Assembly: GCA_028274465.1 (NCBI GenBank)
Contig: CM051457.1
Location: 58,141,550 to 58,205,549, forward strand
DNA from: Plantago ovata
Taxonomy: Eukaryota > Streptophyta > Magnoliopsida > Lamiales > Plantaginaceae
Length of the DNA stretch: 64,000 bases
Direction of reading: 5' to 3'
The notes beneath the pieces were generated by a model. It was not told where the DNA came from. It searched no databases and saw only the letters and a program-made list of their open reading frames with translations. The translations under genes and the position numbers were made by a program. Every line of letters begins with the position of its first letter. The first letter of the stretch is position 1. Below, in pieces: positions 42,749 through 55,442 of the stretch.

Positions 42749-45700
42749 TTAAGCTATTCCAGCAGAAGATTTTCTAAGAATCTCCCTTACACTCTTCTCA
42801 GCAAGAGCAGGGAATTCAACACAGTCCTTCTCGTAATCTTCGAGTAGCTTACGGACTTCAAGTTGAATAATCCTTGCATTCTCGCATGTAGTAAAATGAT
42901 GGTTTTCACCATTCATTTCTTTGTAGTAAAGTACCCACAAGTGCATGCCTCAATCGGCTTGATTAAATCAGGCTCTTGCTTCATCTTCTTGCTGATTGAA
43001 GTTCTTCTTACTAAGATCTCTAAATTCAGCCATTTTATAGCAATGTTCCTTGGGTAGGGAGGAGGATCCCTTTATTTTCTTTCAACTTTTAATTCAATCC
43101 AAGTGTATATTTGATTCAGTATAGCAGTTGGAAAGAAATCATTGGCCAAAAGATCTTCCAGCTTTATGATCCAGCAACCATGTAGGTTTCTGATCACATT
43201 CTGAGTTGTTTCCTCATTGCTGGTCTTTATATATTCAATGCCAGTGCCAATTGCAATGCTGGCTAGCCTTCTTTCTTCCTGTCTTTGCCTTCTTCTTCTT
43301 GACATAGCATTTTATTGATCTCTTGGTGAAGATCTAGAGTCAGAAGAGAAGTGTTTGGATTAGCCAGATGGAGTTAAGGCAGAAATAGGCTTAGCTCTTA
43401 TAGCTTGAGCTATTGTTTGGCCATCATCATTATCATCATCTTCATTCAGATCTTGATGACTTTCAATGTGACAGTATTCTTGAGTTTTAGCAGAAGTTCT
43501 TCTCCTTTTTGGATTTGCTGAACTTCTCTCAAAATCTGTTTCAGCTCTTTTCTTAGAACTTTGCTCTGTTTCAGCAAGAGGTTCTCTGGGAGGTGTACCA
43601 GGAAAAATCAATGGCGCTTCAGCAGAGGGTTTTGTTGATCTTGAAGATTTTTTTTTTCTATCTTCCCCCTTAGACATGGATTGCATCATAGGTCTGATGT
43701 GTAAAGAGAAAAACTTGTTGCAATTTTCAGCAAGAGTGCTTAGGTTGTTGTATTTCAGAATCATGTCTTGCTGATCTGTGGTTAGCTTAGACTATTCTTC
43801 CTTAGTAAAAGCCAAATTCTCCTCATGCCTGCGCTCATTTTCGACTCTTTCTTCAAGAATAGCCTGAGCCTTTTTCAATGCACTTTTAGCAAGCTTGAGT
43901 GCTTGACTGACATCGTCTTCATAGCTTTTGTGATGTAGACTGATGTCTTTCTGAGCTATGGTAAGTGTAGTAGTGCGTTTCAGCACAGTAGTCAGTATTT
44001 TGACAATGTCAAGCGGACTCTCAGCAAGCAAGGCATCATACTCTTCTTGGCATGCTTTGTGAACAGCCATTAGTGCCTTTATTCTGGGAGTAAAATCCTC
44101 AACGTTTGGAAACGGAACTAGAGAGGGAGTAAGTGAATGGGCTTTGATTTCAGTAGCGAACTAATCATCATTTCTCAGCAAACGACTTCTCTCAACATCT
44201 CCTTCATCAGTTTGGAGAGATGGTGGAGGAATTGCAACCTCTGTGGGTTCAACTTTCTTTGTCTTTTCTTCTTCATTTGCTGAGAAGTTAGATAGATCTT
44301 CTTCTTCATCAGATTCGTCAAGGCCAACAAGCTTGATTCCCAAATCCTTAGCTTCAATCACTTTTGGTTGAGTGGTTGCTGAGGGCAACTCTTTGGACTC
44401 AACAACTGGAGTTTCACCAGTAGCAGGTGGAAGGGAGGAGACTTCCGTGTTGTTCACTCCTAAAGATTGAGCAATATCCAGATTCTGCGTATGTCTAGCA
44501 TTAATTTGTAGACTATTTTGTAAAGCTCTTTGATAATATTCATCCATTTCCTCTTATTCTCCAAGGTTTGGATCAGTGACCTTTGCTTCGAGTGTTGCTA
44601 ACTCGGCATCAGAAAGCTTAGCTTTTCCAGTGTGCATTTTAGCACGCTTTCTGGCGTACTCTTCTTCAGTTTCAGCAACTTGTTCAGTTGCTTGAGTACT
44701 TGTCTCAGCAGGAGTGGGAGTAGATTCTTGGTGCTAACTGGGAGTTTGGTCAGCTTGCTGATTCTCAGTGTTTTGATTTTCAGTTTCAGCAACTGTCATT
44801 TTTACTCCGCCAGCATCAGGACTAGGACCCTGATTATCATCATCATCGTCCTTGCTGTCCTTAGAATCTTTGGCTTCATCATCACTGGTATGTTGGTCAG
44901 CTTGCTGATTCTCAGTGTTTTGATTTTCAGTTTCAGCAACTGTAATTTTTACTCCGCCAGCATCAGGACTAGAACCTTGATTGTCATCATCATCGTCCTT
45001 GTTGTCCTTAGAATCTTTGACTTCATCATCACTGGTATCTTTAGGGATATTTTCATCCTCTTCTTCTTCATCATCGTCCATCAGTATGACTAACTCGAGA
45101 TGTTTATACATAGTAGCACTTGTAACTTCCTCTTCTTCTATGATTTTGTGGGGATCAGCCACCACGGGTACAAAGGAACCCTTGAGCATCACAGATTGTT
45201 CAGCTGGAGAGGCGCTCTTAAACTTTGCTTTCATATTCTCTCTGATTATAGCAATCAGATTTGAACTCATTAGCTGAGAATATGTAAGTTCTTCCGGAAG
45301 TATGGAGTGTACAAACGTCTCAAGTTTCAGTAGAGAGATTCTCTTTTTTCATTGGACAGATGGATGTGAAGATCGAAAAAATCCATCCTTCTATACCTTT
45401 GCCAGTTGCTGACAGACTTAGCAACTCTGGTCAAGGTGTTCTTTTTTAAGTTTGAATAAAGTTCTTCAGAACTAACTTCAAGATCTTCAGTGATGTGAAC
45501 CACTTCATCGTTCTCCTTTTGAGCCTGAATAAGAGTAAAGTTAAGTTCAGGAAAGTTTTGGAAAATAGTTTTAGAGTCTAAAACTGTAACATGATTTACC
45601 TGCTGACTTTCAGCAAGCTCATGTTGCACACTAAGTTGTGTTGGTACTATTTCCATTGCTTTAGGAGTTGTGGAAGCATCCTTGAATTGTTCATCCTGAA

Positions 45701-47913
45701 ATAAGTTTATATTAGATACAAGTACAAAGTTATCAAACTTAGTAGAAATACCAAAATGTTCATCTACCTGCTGAACCGGAGTTGTGGATTCTGGTGCAGA
45801 ATTTTCAGCAATCTTCTGACTTTTATCTTGAGAAGTCTGTAAAGAGATAATTATATTAGCTAATGATAAAGTATCAGATAGTGAAGTTTTGCTTATATCT
45901 GAGTTAACTACCTGCTGAAGAAGGGCAAGTGGTGACTCAGTCCTTTCAACAATGATAGCAGCTTCATTATCTGGGACTTGTTCTTCAGCAGACTTCTTCT
46001 CTTGCTCTAATTGAGAAGGCTGTGCAGATTCAGCAATCTCCCTTGTCTCTGAATTGACAAGTTGAGCAGAGACATCTTGACCTCTAAGTTCACTACTTGT
46101 CATGAACATGTCTACTGACTTATTGGAGTTGTCTTCAATCTCCAAGTCCATTTGCAGGCTTAGGTCAATCAGCACCAGTTGAACTTTGTCAATAGAGGTC
46201 ATTGGTGAACTAGGTCTAATATTCTCAGCATCTTGAGATGCGTCGTCCAATACTGTCTCTTGTTGTGTTTAAGCAACCTCTGGGACTTGAACCATTGCAG
46301 TTTCAGCAAGTGGTTTTTCAGTAATTGCAGCTTCAACAATTTTATTGGACCGGACTAGTTGCTTTTTCAGCAACTGTCTCTTCAGCAACATTTTCAGCAA
46401 GTGCAGCTCTTCTCAAATCTGCAGCGATGTCACTTGCTGGTTCCAGAGTGTTGTCATCAAGATTATCTACAATGTAGATATCTTCTAAGGGATCTTGGGC
46501 AGGATTTTCATTTCCACTGCCATGTGGTCTCGCTTCAGCAGATGAATCCAAAATGATTGGATTGCTGAAGGCTTCTGCAAACACTTCAGCAACATCTACT
46601 ATAGTGGCTTGCGTTTCAGCAACCACTGGGACATCGTCATCCTGAATGACATGCACAATTGGAACGGACTTGCGTGCCGTTGTTTTCTTTCTTGGGTAAG
46701 TCTTTGTTCGTGCCTTCTTAGGAATAGGATCAGCTGATGAAGCTGCAGTTTGAGTGTCATCATCAGCTTTCCTCTTTTTCTTCTTATATTTCTCACTGGG
46801 TGCATTAGTGTCAGCAACCGCAGTGGTGTCAGCAACAACATCTGCAGTTGTTGCATTCTCAGCAACATTTGCAGCTGTTGGATACCTAGATTGCTGATCA
46901 ATATCTGCAACATTTGCAGCTGTTGGCTTTCTTTGACTTCTTGTTAGCAACCTTAGGTCCATTCTTTTGTAGAAAGCTCTTCCCACATTGCATACTGATT
47001 TCTTAATCTGCAATGGGTTTCTTAACTGAATCCTGAAATGTTCAAGGATGTAGCATATTTTCAATCCATACATCACTGGAAAGGAAGGTGAGACTGTTTT
47101 GTCTTCAACCTTGACCTTGAACTTTGTAACACAATCAACAAGTCTGTTGAAAATGTACTTAGCCCAGTTGAGTTCAGTTTTATTCTCATGGATATGCATT
47201 AGCAATGGCCACCTTCTCAGGCCTACTTGGTCAATTCCTCCAACTTTGGAGTCTAAGACTTTGATGAGTAGCAGAGCTACCTGACCAAGTGAATGGCAGA
47301 GATGCTTCCTTTTTACGTGCTTTTTCCAAGTCACGGGTGCAATCTCACCTTTCTTCATCCTTTCATTTCTGACATCACTGTAGAAGGCTTCAATTTCTTC
47401 ATCAGTGGCAGTGATGTCATCTTCAGTTCCAGTAGTTGGAATCTGAAAGATGTTTGCTAAATCAATCCATTTCAGGATGATTTGCACTCCTTGAACTGAG
47501 GTAGAAATCACTTTTTCAGTGACTCCTTGTCCATCAGTAAGGGTTTGGATTTTTGCATTGTTGTAGAATTCCATTGTGTCCTACATGCTCACTTTCTTAG
47601 TGCGAGCAGTAATGAAGAAAAGGAGACCTTGTTGATTAATCAAGTTCAACGCCTCTTCGTTTTCTTCGTCCAGTTCTTGTTCATAGAAGTATCTAATCTA
47701 CTTCTCTTTGGCAAATCCGCCCCATTGCATTACCTGCTCACACTTTGCAGTGTCGAGATATGCAGGCGGCATGGGTCTTTCAGTTATTCTGTCGTTTTTC
47801 AACACAATTTTCACTGTGTTTTTCACCGGAGTTTCAACCAGAGCAGTGATTTTTCCAGCACTGTCTGCCTTTGATGATTTTGAGGTCTTGGAGGATTGTC
47901 TCTTGGGAGCCAT
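42749..47913 (-). pseudogene. ORF3 of element A
   Basis: The ATG at 47913 opens MAPKRQSSKTSKSSKADSAG. The N-terminal domain runs to about 46970, followed by the acidic AE-rich middle, basic patch RTKTYPRKKTTARKSVP, three intron-like blocks (45525-45911), a 147-bp tandem duplication (44741-45034), the coiled-coil region (about 43680-44000) and the C-terminal domain ending in SAGIA at 42749. Stops or shifts occur near 47700, 47575, 46270, 45330, 44735, 44560, 44160, 43790 and 43320. About 190 bp is deleted at 42942 compared with S. The domain order equals that of S. No membrane segment or signal peptide is visible. Function unknown. Confidence 0.75.
44741..45034 (-). repeat. Tandem duplication, 2 x 147 bp, in ORF3 of A
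   Basis: Units 44741-44887 and 44888-45034 each encode 49 residues (DSKDxKDDDDDNQG, then VAETENQNTENQQADQ) and are nearly identical. S has one copy. The duplication keeps the frame. Confidence 0.85.
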
Positions 47914-48897
47914 CTCTTATATAGTAGTTTTGAGGATGTAAGAGTTGTACGAAAAAGGATTTTCCTTTTTGACCGGAGGTACAGTAAATCAGAGCACAGG
48001 CTAGAGAAATTGCAGAGAAAGGAAATGTGAGTTAAAGAATTTTGTCTTTCTCTAACTCTTCATTTATATAGTATCTCTGTTATGTGAGCAGCTCAATGGT
48101 TTTGAGTTCTTAGCAAGGGTAAAACATAGATTCATTTGTGTTAGTGGAGCCTTTGCATTAAATGCGTAGTGGACCACTAACAAAAACCGTCAGAGCATAC
48201 TTTCTCTTTGTAATATCAACCGTTGGATAAAAAACTTCTTTAAAATCAATGGCCACGATTGTATTTCATGTCATGATTAACATCGAGTTTAACTGTGCCA
48301 TGATTAACGTCACAAATTGATTTTACCTTGATTCACGAGATTTGATCTCTTTTACTCCAACGCTAATTGCTTGCTGAAGTAAATAAGAATCTTTTCAGCG
48401 ATTTTATTCAATCTGACTTTAGCACTTACCTTTTCAAGTAACAAGTCTTGTGTTTGCTGAAAATTCCCCCTTAATCAAATATCTCATATTTCTCTAAGGT
48501 AAAGGACATTTCTGAGTTCCCGTCTCAGCAATTTTTTTTATATTGAGATATCCTTAGGTAAAATCTGAGAAGTATTCTTGCTCTTTTGCTGAGTTCCCGT
48601 CTCAGATTTTTCTTTTGATACTTGAATACCTGTTTCAGTATCTTTGATTGTCTGAATGCCAGTTTCAGCAATCTTTAAAGTTTTTCTTTACTGAGTACCC
48701 GACTCAGGAAGTGATCAAGTTTCCTAACAAATACCCGGTTTGAAGGAATTTCTTGTTGAATGCCTGTTTCAGCAAACATATAGTGTACAATCCTTTCGTT
48801 TTAGAGAAATCATGGAAGGAACTTTATAAAGAACACATATACGCAAACATTGGCTTGCTGAATGCCTGTTTCAGCAATCCACCAAATGTGTCCCTTA
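47914..48897 (-). other. Spacer of element A with TATA box and hairpin array
   Basis: Collinear with 21453-22419 of S. The TATA box is at 48063-48070. The hairpins at about 48500-48880 include CTGAG/CTCAG and CTGAA/TTCAG stems with loops TTCCCGT, TGCCTGT and TACCCGA (plus-map reading). One unit is extra or shifted near 48765 and 48858 compared with S. Confidence 0.75.
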
Positions 48898-50925
48898 TTA
48901 TTGAGGTTTTTCAATCAATCCATGGTTATACCTTAGCATTGCGAACCTATTATTTGGTAGGGGCTTGGTAAAGATGTCAGCAAGTTGATCATCAGTACCT
49001 ACTTTTACAACCTCAATGTCTCCTTTTTCCACATGATCTCTAATGAAATGATGTCTAATATCAATGTGCTTTGTCCTTGAGTGGAACTTAGGATTATGCG
49101 TGATAGCAATAGCACTTGTATTATCACAAAAGATTGGTGTTTTCTTTGCAGAAATACCATAATCTCTTAATTGTGGCTGAATCCATAGGCTCTGAGCTGT
49201 GCAACAACCAACCGCAATGTATTCATATTCAGTGGATGAATTGGCAACACAAGTTTGCTTCTTGCTGAACCATGATATTAATCTAGTACCTTGAAACTGA
49301 CAAGTTCCAGAAGTACTTTTTCTATCAAGAGTTGATCCTCCATGATCAGCATCAGAATAACCAACCAATTCCAATCCAGAATCTTTTGGATACCATAATC
49401 CAACATTGAATTTACCTTTGACATATTTCAGTATCTTATGTGCCTTTTTGTAGTGTGATTCTCTTGGATCAGATTGGAATCTTGCACACACACAAACAGC
49501 ATACTGAATATCAGGTCTACTTGTTGTTAAATACACCAAGGAACCAATGAGCTTCCTATACTTGTGTTCGTCAAAACTCTTATCTTGTTTAGTATAGCCC
49601 AATTTGGTACCAACACTCATAGGGATCTTTTCAGGTTTTTCTTCCTCTTTGATCCTGAACTTTATGAGCATTTCCTTTGCATACTTTGCTTGATTTATGA
49701 ATATTCCATCTTTGAGTTGCTTGACTTGCAATCCTAGGAAATAATTCAATATACCCATCATACTCATTTCAAATTTATTTGTCATGAGTTTGGCAAAATC
49801 ATCACAAAGTTGCTTGTCCTTAGATCCAAATATTTTGTCATCCACATAAATCTGGACTAAGAGTATTTTACCATCATGGTTCATGGTAAATAAGGTTTTG
49901 TCAACTTCACCTTTCTTGAAACCATTATCTAGCAAGAACTTAGCTAAAGTATCATACCAAGCTCTTGGTGCTTGCTTTAGACCATATACAGCTTTCTGAA
50001 GCTTGTATACCATCTTGGTTTCTGAGGGAAGTTCAAAGCCAGGGGGTTGTTCCATGTAGACTTCTTCAGCAAGTTCACCATTTAGGAATGCACTTTTATC
50101 ATCCATTTGATAAACAATAAAGTCATTGTGAGCAACAAAGGCCAAGAAAAGTCTAATTGCATCCAATCTTGCAACTGGTGCATAAGACTCATCATAGTCC
50201 AATCGTTTAGTCTGACAGTAACCTTGAGCAACTAAACATGCTTTGTTCCTTGTTACTTCTCCAGACTCACTCAGCTTGTTTCTGAACACCCACTTTGTAC
50301 CAATTGCTTTGTTTCCTTCAGCAAGGGGTACAAGTTTTCTGATTTTGTTCCTTTCAAATTGATCCAGTTCTTCTTGCATTGCCTTGATCCATTCAGAATG
50401 CTTTAAAGCTTCTTCTATGGTCTTGGGTTCAATTTCTGAAACAAAACAAGAGAACAAAGCTTCTACTTCTATGACATTTGCTTCTTCAGCAAGTTCTTGA
50501 TTAGTAGATACTTTGGATCTAGTCACTTGGCGTTTGTCAATATCACCAATCATATCCGTAGAGGGATTATCTCTAATCCATTTATTAACAGGTTTTCTGC
50601 TCTTTGGATATGGATAAGTTTGTGTTTCAGCATGTGACTCTTCAGCATGTACTTGCTCAGTACTACTGGTATCTTGTTGTGTCTCTGCTGAAATTGGTTC
50701 ATCAGCAACTGCTTGTTCAGCATTGCTGGTTTGAGGTAACTCGTCAGCAGACACGGGAAGTTGCATAGTTTCAGCAACATCCGGAGCAACCGCGTCTTTT
50801 GCTGGAAATTCTTTATCATGAACAATATTTATCTTGTCATGACTAGGGGGAGGAGAGTCATTGTCAGAATCATGATTTAGTTCAATTGATTTGATATTTC
50901 TAGCATCAGATTCAGTTCTTTACTC
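48898..50925 (-). pseudogene. Element A pol: RT and RNase H
   Basis: A frame of 622 codons (50766-48898) is almost intact. RT has [50 protein letters not shown] and the catalytic site YVDDKIFGS (about 49840), where the family has YVDDIIFGS. RNase H has [44 protein letters not shown] and [15 protein letters not shown], and ends in a stop at 48898. Upstream of 50766 the integrase-RT linker continues in another frame to about 50925. Hydrophobic Ile to charged Lys in the YVDD motif and the broken 5' side make activity unlikely. Confidence 0.9.
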
Positions 50926-51870
50926 GTGTATGAGTAACTTTTTCATACATTTTGATATTTCTTTTCCAGCAGGAACTCCTTGTGTCTTTTCATAGAATAC
51001 AACATGCACTGATTCTCCGATCTTTTGTGCCTTTTTGTTGTAAACTGTATAAGCTTTACTATGCTAGGAGTAACTAAGAAATATCTCTTTGTCTGCCTTT
51101 GGTTGAAATGTTCTTAAGTATTCTCTACCATTGTTAAGAACAAAGCATTTTCAACCAAATACTCTTAGATGGGTGATGTTAGGAGGTCTTCCAACAAATA
51201 AATAATAGGTAGTTTTATTGTATTCCTTAGTTATCAAACATCTATTTTGAGAATGGCAGGCGGTATTACTCGCTTCAACCCAATAAGCTTCACTTATTTC
51301 AGTGACAGCAAGCATCATTCTAGCTGCTTCCTTAAGGGTACGATTTTTTCTTTTAGCAACACCATTTTGTTGAGGTGTCCTTACTAAGGATAACTGATGT
51401 TGTATGCCTTTTGAAGTGCAATACTCAGTTATGTACTGGTTTACAAACTCAGTACCATGGTCTGTTCTTATGACTTTTACCTTGTCATTTTTCATGACTT
51501 CAAGCTTGTTCACCAAGTTAGGTATTTCAGTCTTTGTTTCAGACTTGTGCTTGTTAAATACTACCCAAGTGAATCTTGAATAGTCATCTACCACCACCAG
51601 ACCATACTTCTTGCCAGCATAGCTTGTTGAAGAAGATTCAAACAAGTCCATGTGCAAGAGTTGTAAAGGTTTTGTAGTTGACGGTACTGCCTTGTTCTTG
51701 AAAGAAGATTTGGTTTGCTTTCCTTGCTGACATGCATTGCAAACATCATCCTTCTTAAAAGTAACCTTAGGTAATCCAACTACAAGTGCCTTTTTAGACA
51801 GCTTATTCAACGTATTGAAGTTGAGGTGACTTGTTCGTTTATGCCATAACCATGCTTTTTCAGCAGCAAT
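50926..51870 (-). pseudogene. Element A integrase (cut by B)
   Basis: On the minus strand, 51810-51151 is open: [48 protein letters not shown] and [16 protein letters not shown]. In the last motif the catalytic Glu of the family (VAERKNRT) is Lys, so this integrase has lost a DDE residue. The C-terminal part (to about 50930) continues in broken frames. The GAG-pre-integrase side is cut at 51870, where the B LTR begins. Confidence 0.85.
51866..51870. repeat. Probable TSD of element B, left copy (GCAAT)
   Basis: The five bases before the B LTR are GCAAT and occur in the family sequence at this place (GGCAATCATG in E). The right copy is outside the window, so this is provisional. Confidence 0.45.
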
Positions 51871-53398
51871 TGTTGGTCCCTTTAAACAACAAGAAAAGAC
51901 TATAGGGGGGGGGTGGGGTGAATAGTCTTTTCAAACTTTCGTCGTTTAAAAACTTTCTCAGCAAGTGCTTATTACTTTTCAGTAATGAGTTTGCTGATAC
52001 TTAACTTTCTCAGCAAGTACTAGTTACTTTTCAGTAACGAGTTTTTACTGGTACTTTAAAAACAAAGTGCGGAAGTCTTTATACAATAAGTGCTTTTCAG
52101 AGAGTGCTAGTTTCAGCAAGTGAGCAGAGTGGCAGTGTATAAGAAGTAAAGCTTGCTGAAAACTAAATGCGGTAAAGTAAATCACACAAACACTTTTATA
52201 TTGGTATCTGAGAGTGGCGTAATCTCTCAACTAATCCACTTTGTCCTTTCTAGGACTGAATCCACTAAGATAATCTTGAGGTTCCTTACAACCCCTATCT
52301 ATAATGATTCTTTAGAAACCAAAGCACACTAGCTTCGTTTCCAACCTAACTAGAGAACTGTAACCTTGTTCTCCACCAAACTTGGGACTTATAATCAGCA
52401 ACACAATGCTTGATTAATTCTCCCTGAATTTCACTCCAGAACAAGGGTGTTTATCAGTTAGAGAGGTTTGGGATGAGATGACTTGAGTATAAATTTTTCA
52501 GCTATAACAAGTTATCTAAAGAAACACAACTTGTAATACTTTTCAGTAAACAAGTTAAGTTGTTTCTGGTGTCAAGACTTGTTCTTGTTCGAAAGAAAGA
52601 ACACTTAACTAATTTCTTAGCCGTGAATGTTCTACCTCTTCACAGGTAGCTTTTGTTTCAAGCTTATGCTTATGTCTTGGAACGGATCAATAGGCAGTAA
52701 AGAGTATGGAAGATAGAGTGTTTAAGCACAAGTGAGAGTTTGATCACGTTGTTGACACACTTCAACTCTTTGCCGGATGACCTCTATTTATAGTGAATCG
52801 AGGGAGCCGTTTGAATTTCAAATTCTAAGGCTTTGTTCCTTAAGATGTCACTATCTTGCTTTTGTACTTTCAGTAGGGTCCTTCATTTGTCTTCTAGTCT
52901 TCATGTTCTTCGCGTGCTTACTTTGCATTTAATGTTCATTTGAATCGAATTCAAAATGTGAACGTTGGAGCCAAAATGCAAGTACTTTCAGCAAGGAGGT
53001 CACATATGTATTTCAGCAAGTGGTCAGTCTCAGTTTCAGCAAGCACAACCTACTCTGTCATATAGATTTTCACTTATGCGAGTTGTTGCTGGAAATTTCA
53101 CTTTCTGAGCAACATGTGCCTTTGTAGATACCTTTCTTAGAATTCTTCTAAGTCTTCAGTCTTCGAATCTTCAAGTTTCTGAGCGGTTCTAATGCTTCAA
53201 TAGTTCATTTGTAAAAACAAAGTACATCATCAGCAAACTAAAGCACCTAGCTAGTACCTACACTAAGTCTTCAGCAAACGTTCATCTTTTACAATGTCCT
53301 TAAAATTCTAAATTCCTATGGACCTTAAGAGTACTAGTTACTGGACTTTCTTAATTTAGCATGGTTAATTGCTCATCAAAATTACAAGTTTCCTAACA
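51871..53398 (-). repeat. Element B 3' LTR (1528 bp)
   Basis: Starts TGTTGGTCCC and ends TTTCCTAACA on the plus map. The TATA box is intact (minus strand, about 52791). Both GAAA-loop hairpins are intact (about 51972 and 52023). Confidence 0.95.
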
Positions 53399-55442
53399 AA
53401 TTTCCCCCTTTTTGATGTTAGCAATCCATGGCTAAATTAATTGTTTGATTAATGCAAGCATACTTGAATAATAAAACAGTAAGCATAAGTAGTTTGCATA
53501 ATCAAAAACCAATAAGAGTCAAAAGGTTATTGCTGATAGTTATCTTTCAGTACGTTTACAAGAAAGTTCAGAGATAACTAGAGTAATCAGCAAACAAAAC
53601 AAACAAAGCTTTTACAAGGGACTTAAGCTATTCCAGCAGAAGATTGTCTAAGAATCTCCCTTACACTCTTTTCACCAAGAGCAGAGAATTCAACACAGTC
53701 CTTCTCGTAATCTTCAAGTAGCTTACGGACTTCAAGTTGAATAATCCTTGCATTCTTGCAGGCAGTATAATGATGGTTTTCACCATTCATTTCTTTGTAG
53801 TGAAGTACCCACAAGTGCATGCCCTAATTGCTAGCATGGAGAAGTTGAGTATCTGAAATGCCCTTGTTAGCATGAATTTTCCTTAACCAGAGAAGATCTT
53901 CTTCTTGATTCTTAGTAGTGAGATAAAAATACTCATAAGGAATCAAGCCATATTTCTTCTTTGACTTCTTGGTTATAGGATCACTGTAGTAAGCGATATC
54001 AATCGGCTTGATTAAAGTTCTTCTTACTAAGATCTTTAAATTCAACTATTTTATAGCAATGTTCCTTGGGTAGGGAGGAGGATCCCTTTCTTTTCTTTCC
54101 ACTTTTAATTCAATCCAAGTGTACATTTGATTAAGTACAGCGATTGGAAAGAAATCATTGGCCGAAAGATCTTCAAGCTTTATGATTCAACAACCATGTA
54201 GGTTTTTGATCACATTCTGAGTTGTTCCTCATTGCTGGTCTTTGTATATTCATTGCCAGTGCCAATTGCAAAGCTGGCTAGCCTTCTTTCTTCCTGTCTT
54301 TGCCTTCTTCTTCTTGACTTAGCATTTTCTTGATCTCTTGCTGAAGATCTAGAGTCGGAAGAGAAGTGTTTGGATTGGCCAGATGGAGTTAAGGCAGAAA
54401 TAGGCTTAGCTCTTATAGCTTGAGCTATTGTTTGGTCATCATCATTATCATCATCTTCATTCAGATCTTGATGACTCTTAGTGTGACAGTATTCTTGAGT
54501 TTCAGCAACAGTTTTTCTCCTTTTTGGATTTGCTGAACTTCTCTCAGAATCTGTTTCAGCTCGTTTCTTAGACCTTTGCTTTGTTTCAGCAAGAGGTTCT
54601 CTAGGAGGTGGACCAGGCAAAATCAATGGCGCATGAGCAGAGGGTTTGTTTTATCTTGAAGACTTTCTTTTTCTATCTTCCCCCTTAGACATGGATTGCA
54701 TCATAGGTCTGATGTGTAGAGAGAAAAACTCATTGCAATTTTCAGCAAGAGTACTTAGGTTGTTGTATTTTAGAATCATGTCTTGCTGATCTGTGGTTAG
54801 CTTAGACAATTCTTCCTTAATAAACGCCAAATTCTCCTCATGTCTGCGCTCATTTTCGACTTTTTCTTCAAGAATAGCCTGAGCCTTTTTCAATGCACTT
54901 TTAGCAAGCTCGAGTGCTTGACTGACATCTTCTTCATAGCTTTTGTGATGTAGACTGATGTCTTGCTGAGCTATGGTAAGTGTAGTAGTGCGTTTCAGCA
55001 CTGTAGTCAGTATTTTGCCAATGTCAAGCGGACTCTCAGCAAGCAATGCATCATCCTCTTCTTGGCATGCATTGTGAACAACCATTAGTGCCTTTATTCT
55101 GGGAGTAAAATCCTCAATGTTTGGAAACGGCACTAGAGAGGAAGTAAGTGAATGAGCTTTGATCTCAGTAGCGAATTGATCATCATTTCTCAGCAAGCGA
55201 CTTCTCTCAGCATCTCCTTCATCAGTTTGGAGAGATGGTGGAGGAATTTTAACCTCTGTGGGTTCAACTTTCTTTGTCTTTTCTTCTTCATTTGCTGAGA
55301 AGTTAGATAGATCCTCTTCGTCATTAGATTCGTCAAGGCCAGCAACCTTGATTCTCAAATCTTTAGCTTTAGACACTTTTGGTTGAGTGGTTGCTGAGGG
55401 CAACTCTTTGGACTCAACAACTGGAGTTTCACCAGTAGTAGG
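53399..55442 (-). pseudogene. Element B ORF3, C-terminal part (ORF from 53623)
   Basis: The PPT is at about 53399-53412. The coding stretch ends at 53623 with SAGIA and runs upstream through the C-terminal domain (IPYEYFYLTT, LHASN), the RRRRQRQEERR basic block, the coiled coil and the acidic part, to the F insertion at 55442. It keeps the region deleted in A at 42942 but lacks 33 bp (11 codons, the SISKKMKQEPD part of S) near 54013. Frames break near 53822, 54050, 54215 and 54640. Function unknown, as for the other ORF3 copies. Confidence 0.75.

Larger units (their letters stand above)
40981..51870 (-). mobile_element. Sirevirus-like element A (interrupted by B)
   Basis: Read on the minus strand the 3' part is present: integrase, RT-RNase H, spacer, ORF3, PPT and 3' LTR (40981-42488). 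The integrase side is cut at 51870 by B. Target duplication cannot be checked because its other end is out of view. Compared with S it keeps the 813 bp lost there and has its own deletions. Confidence 0.9.
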
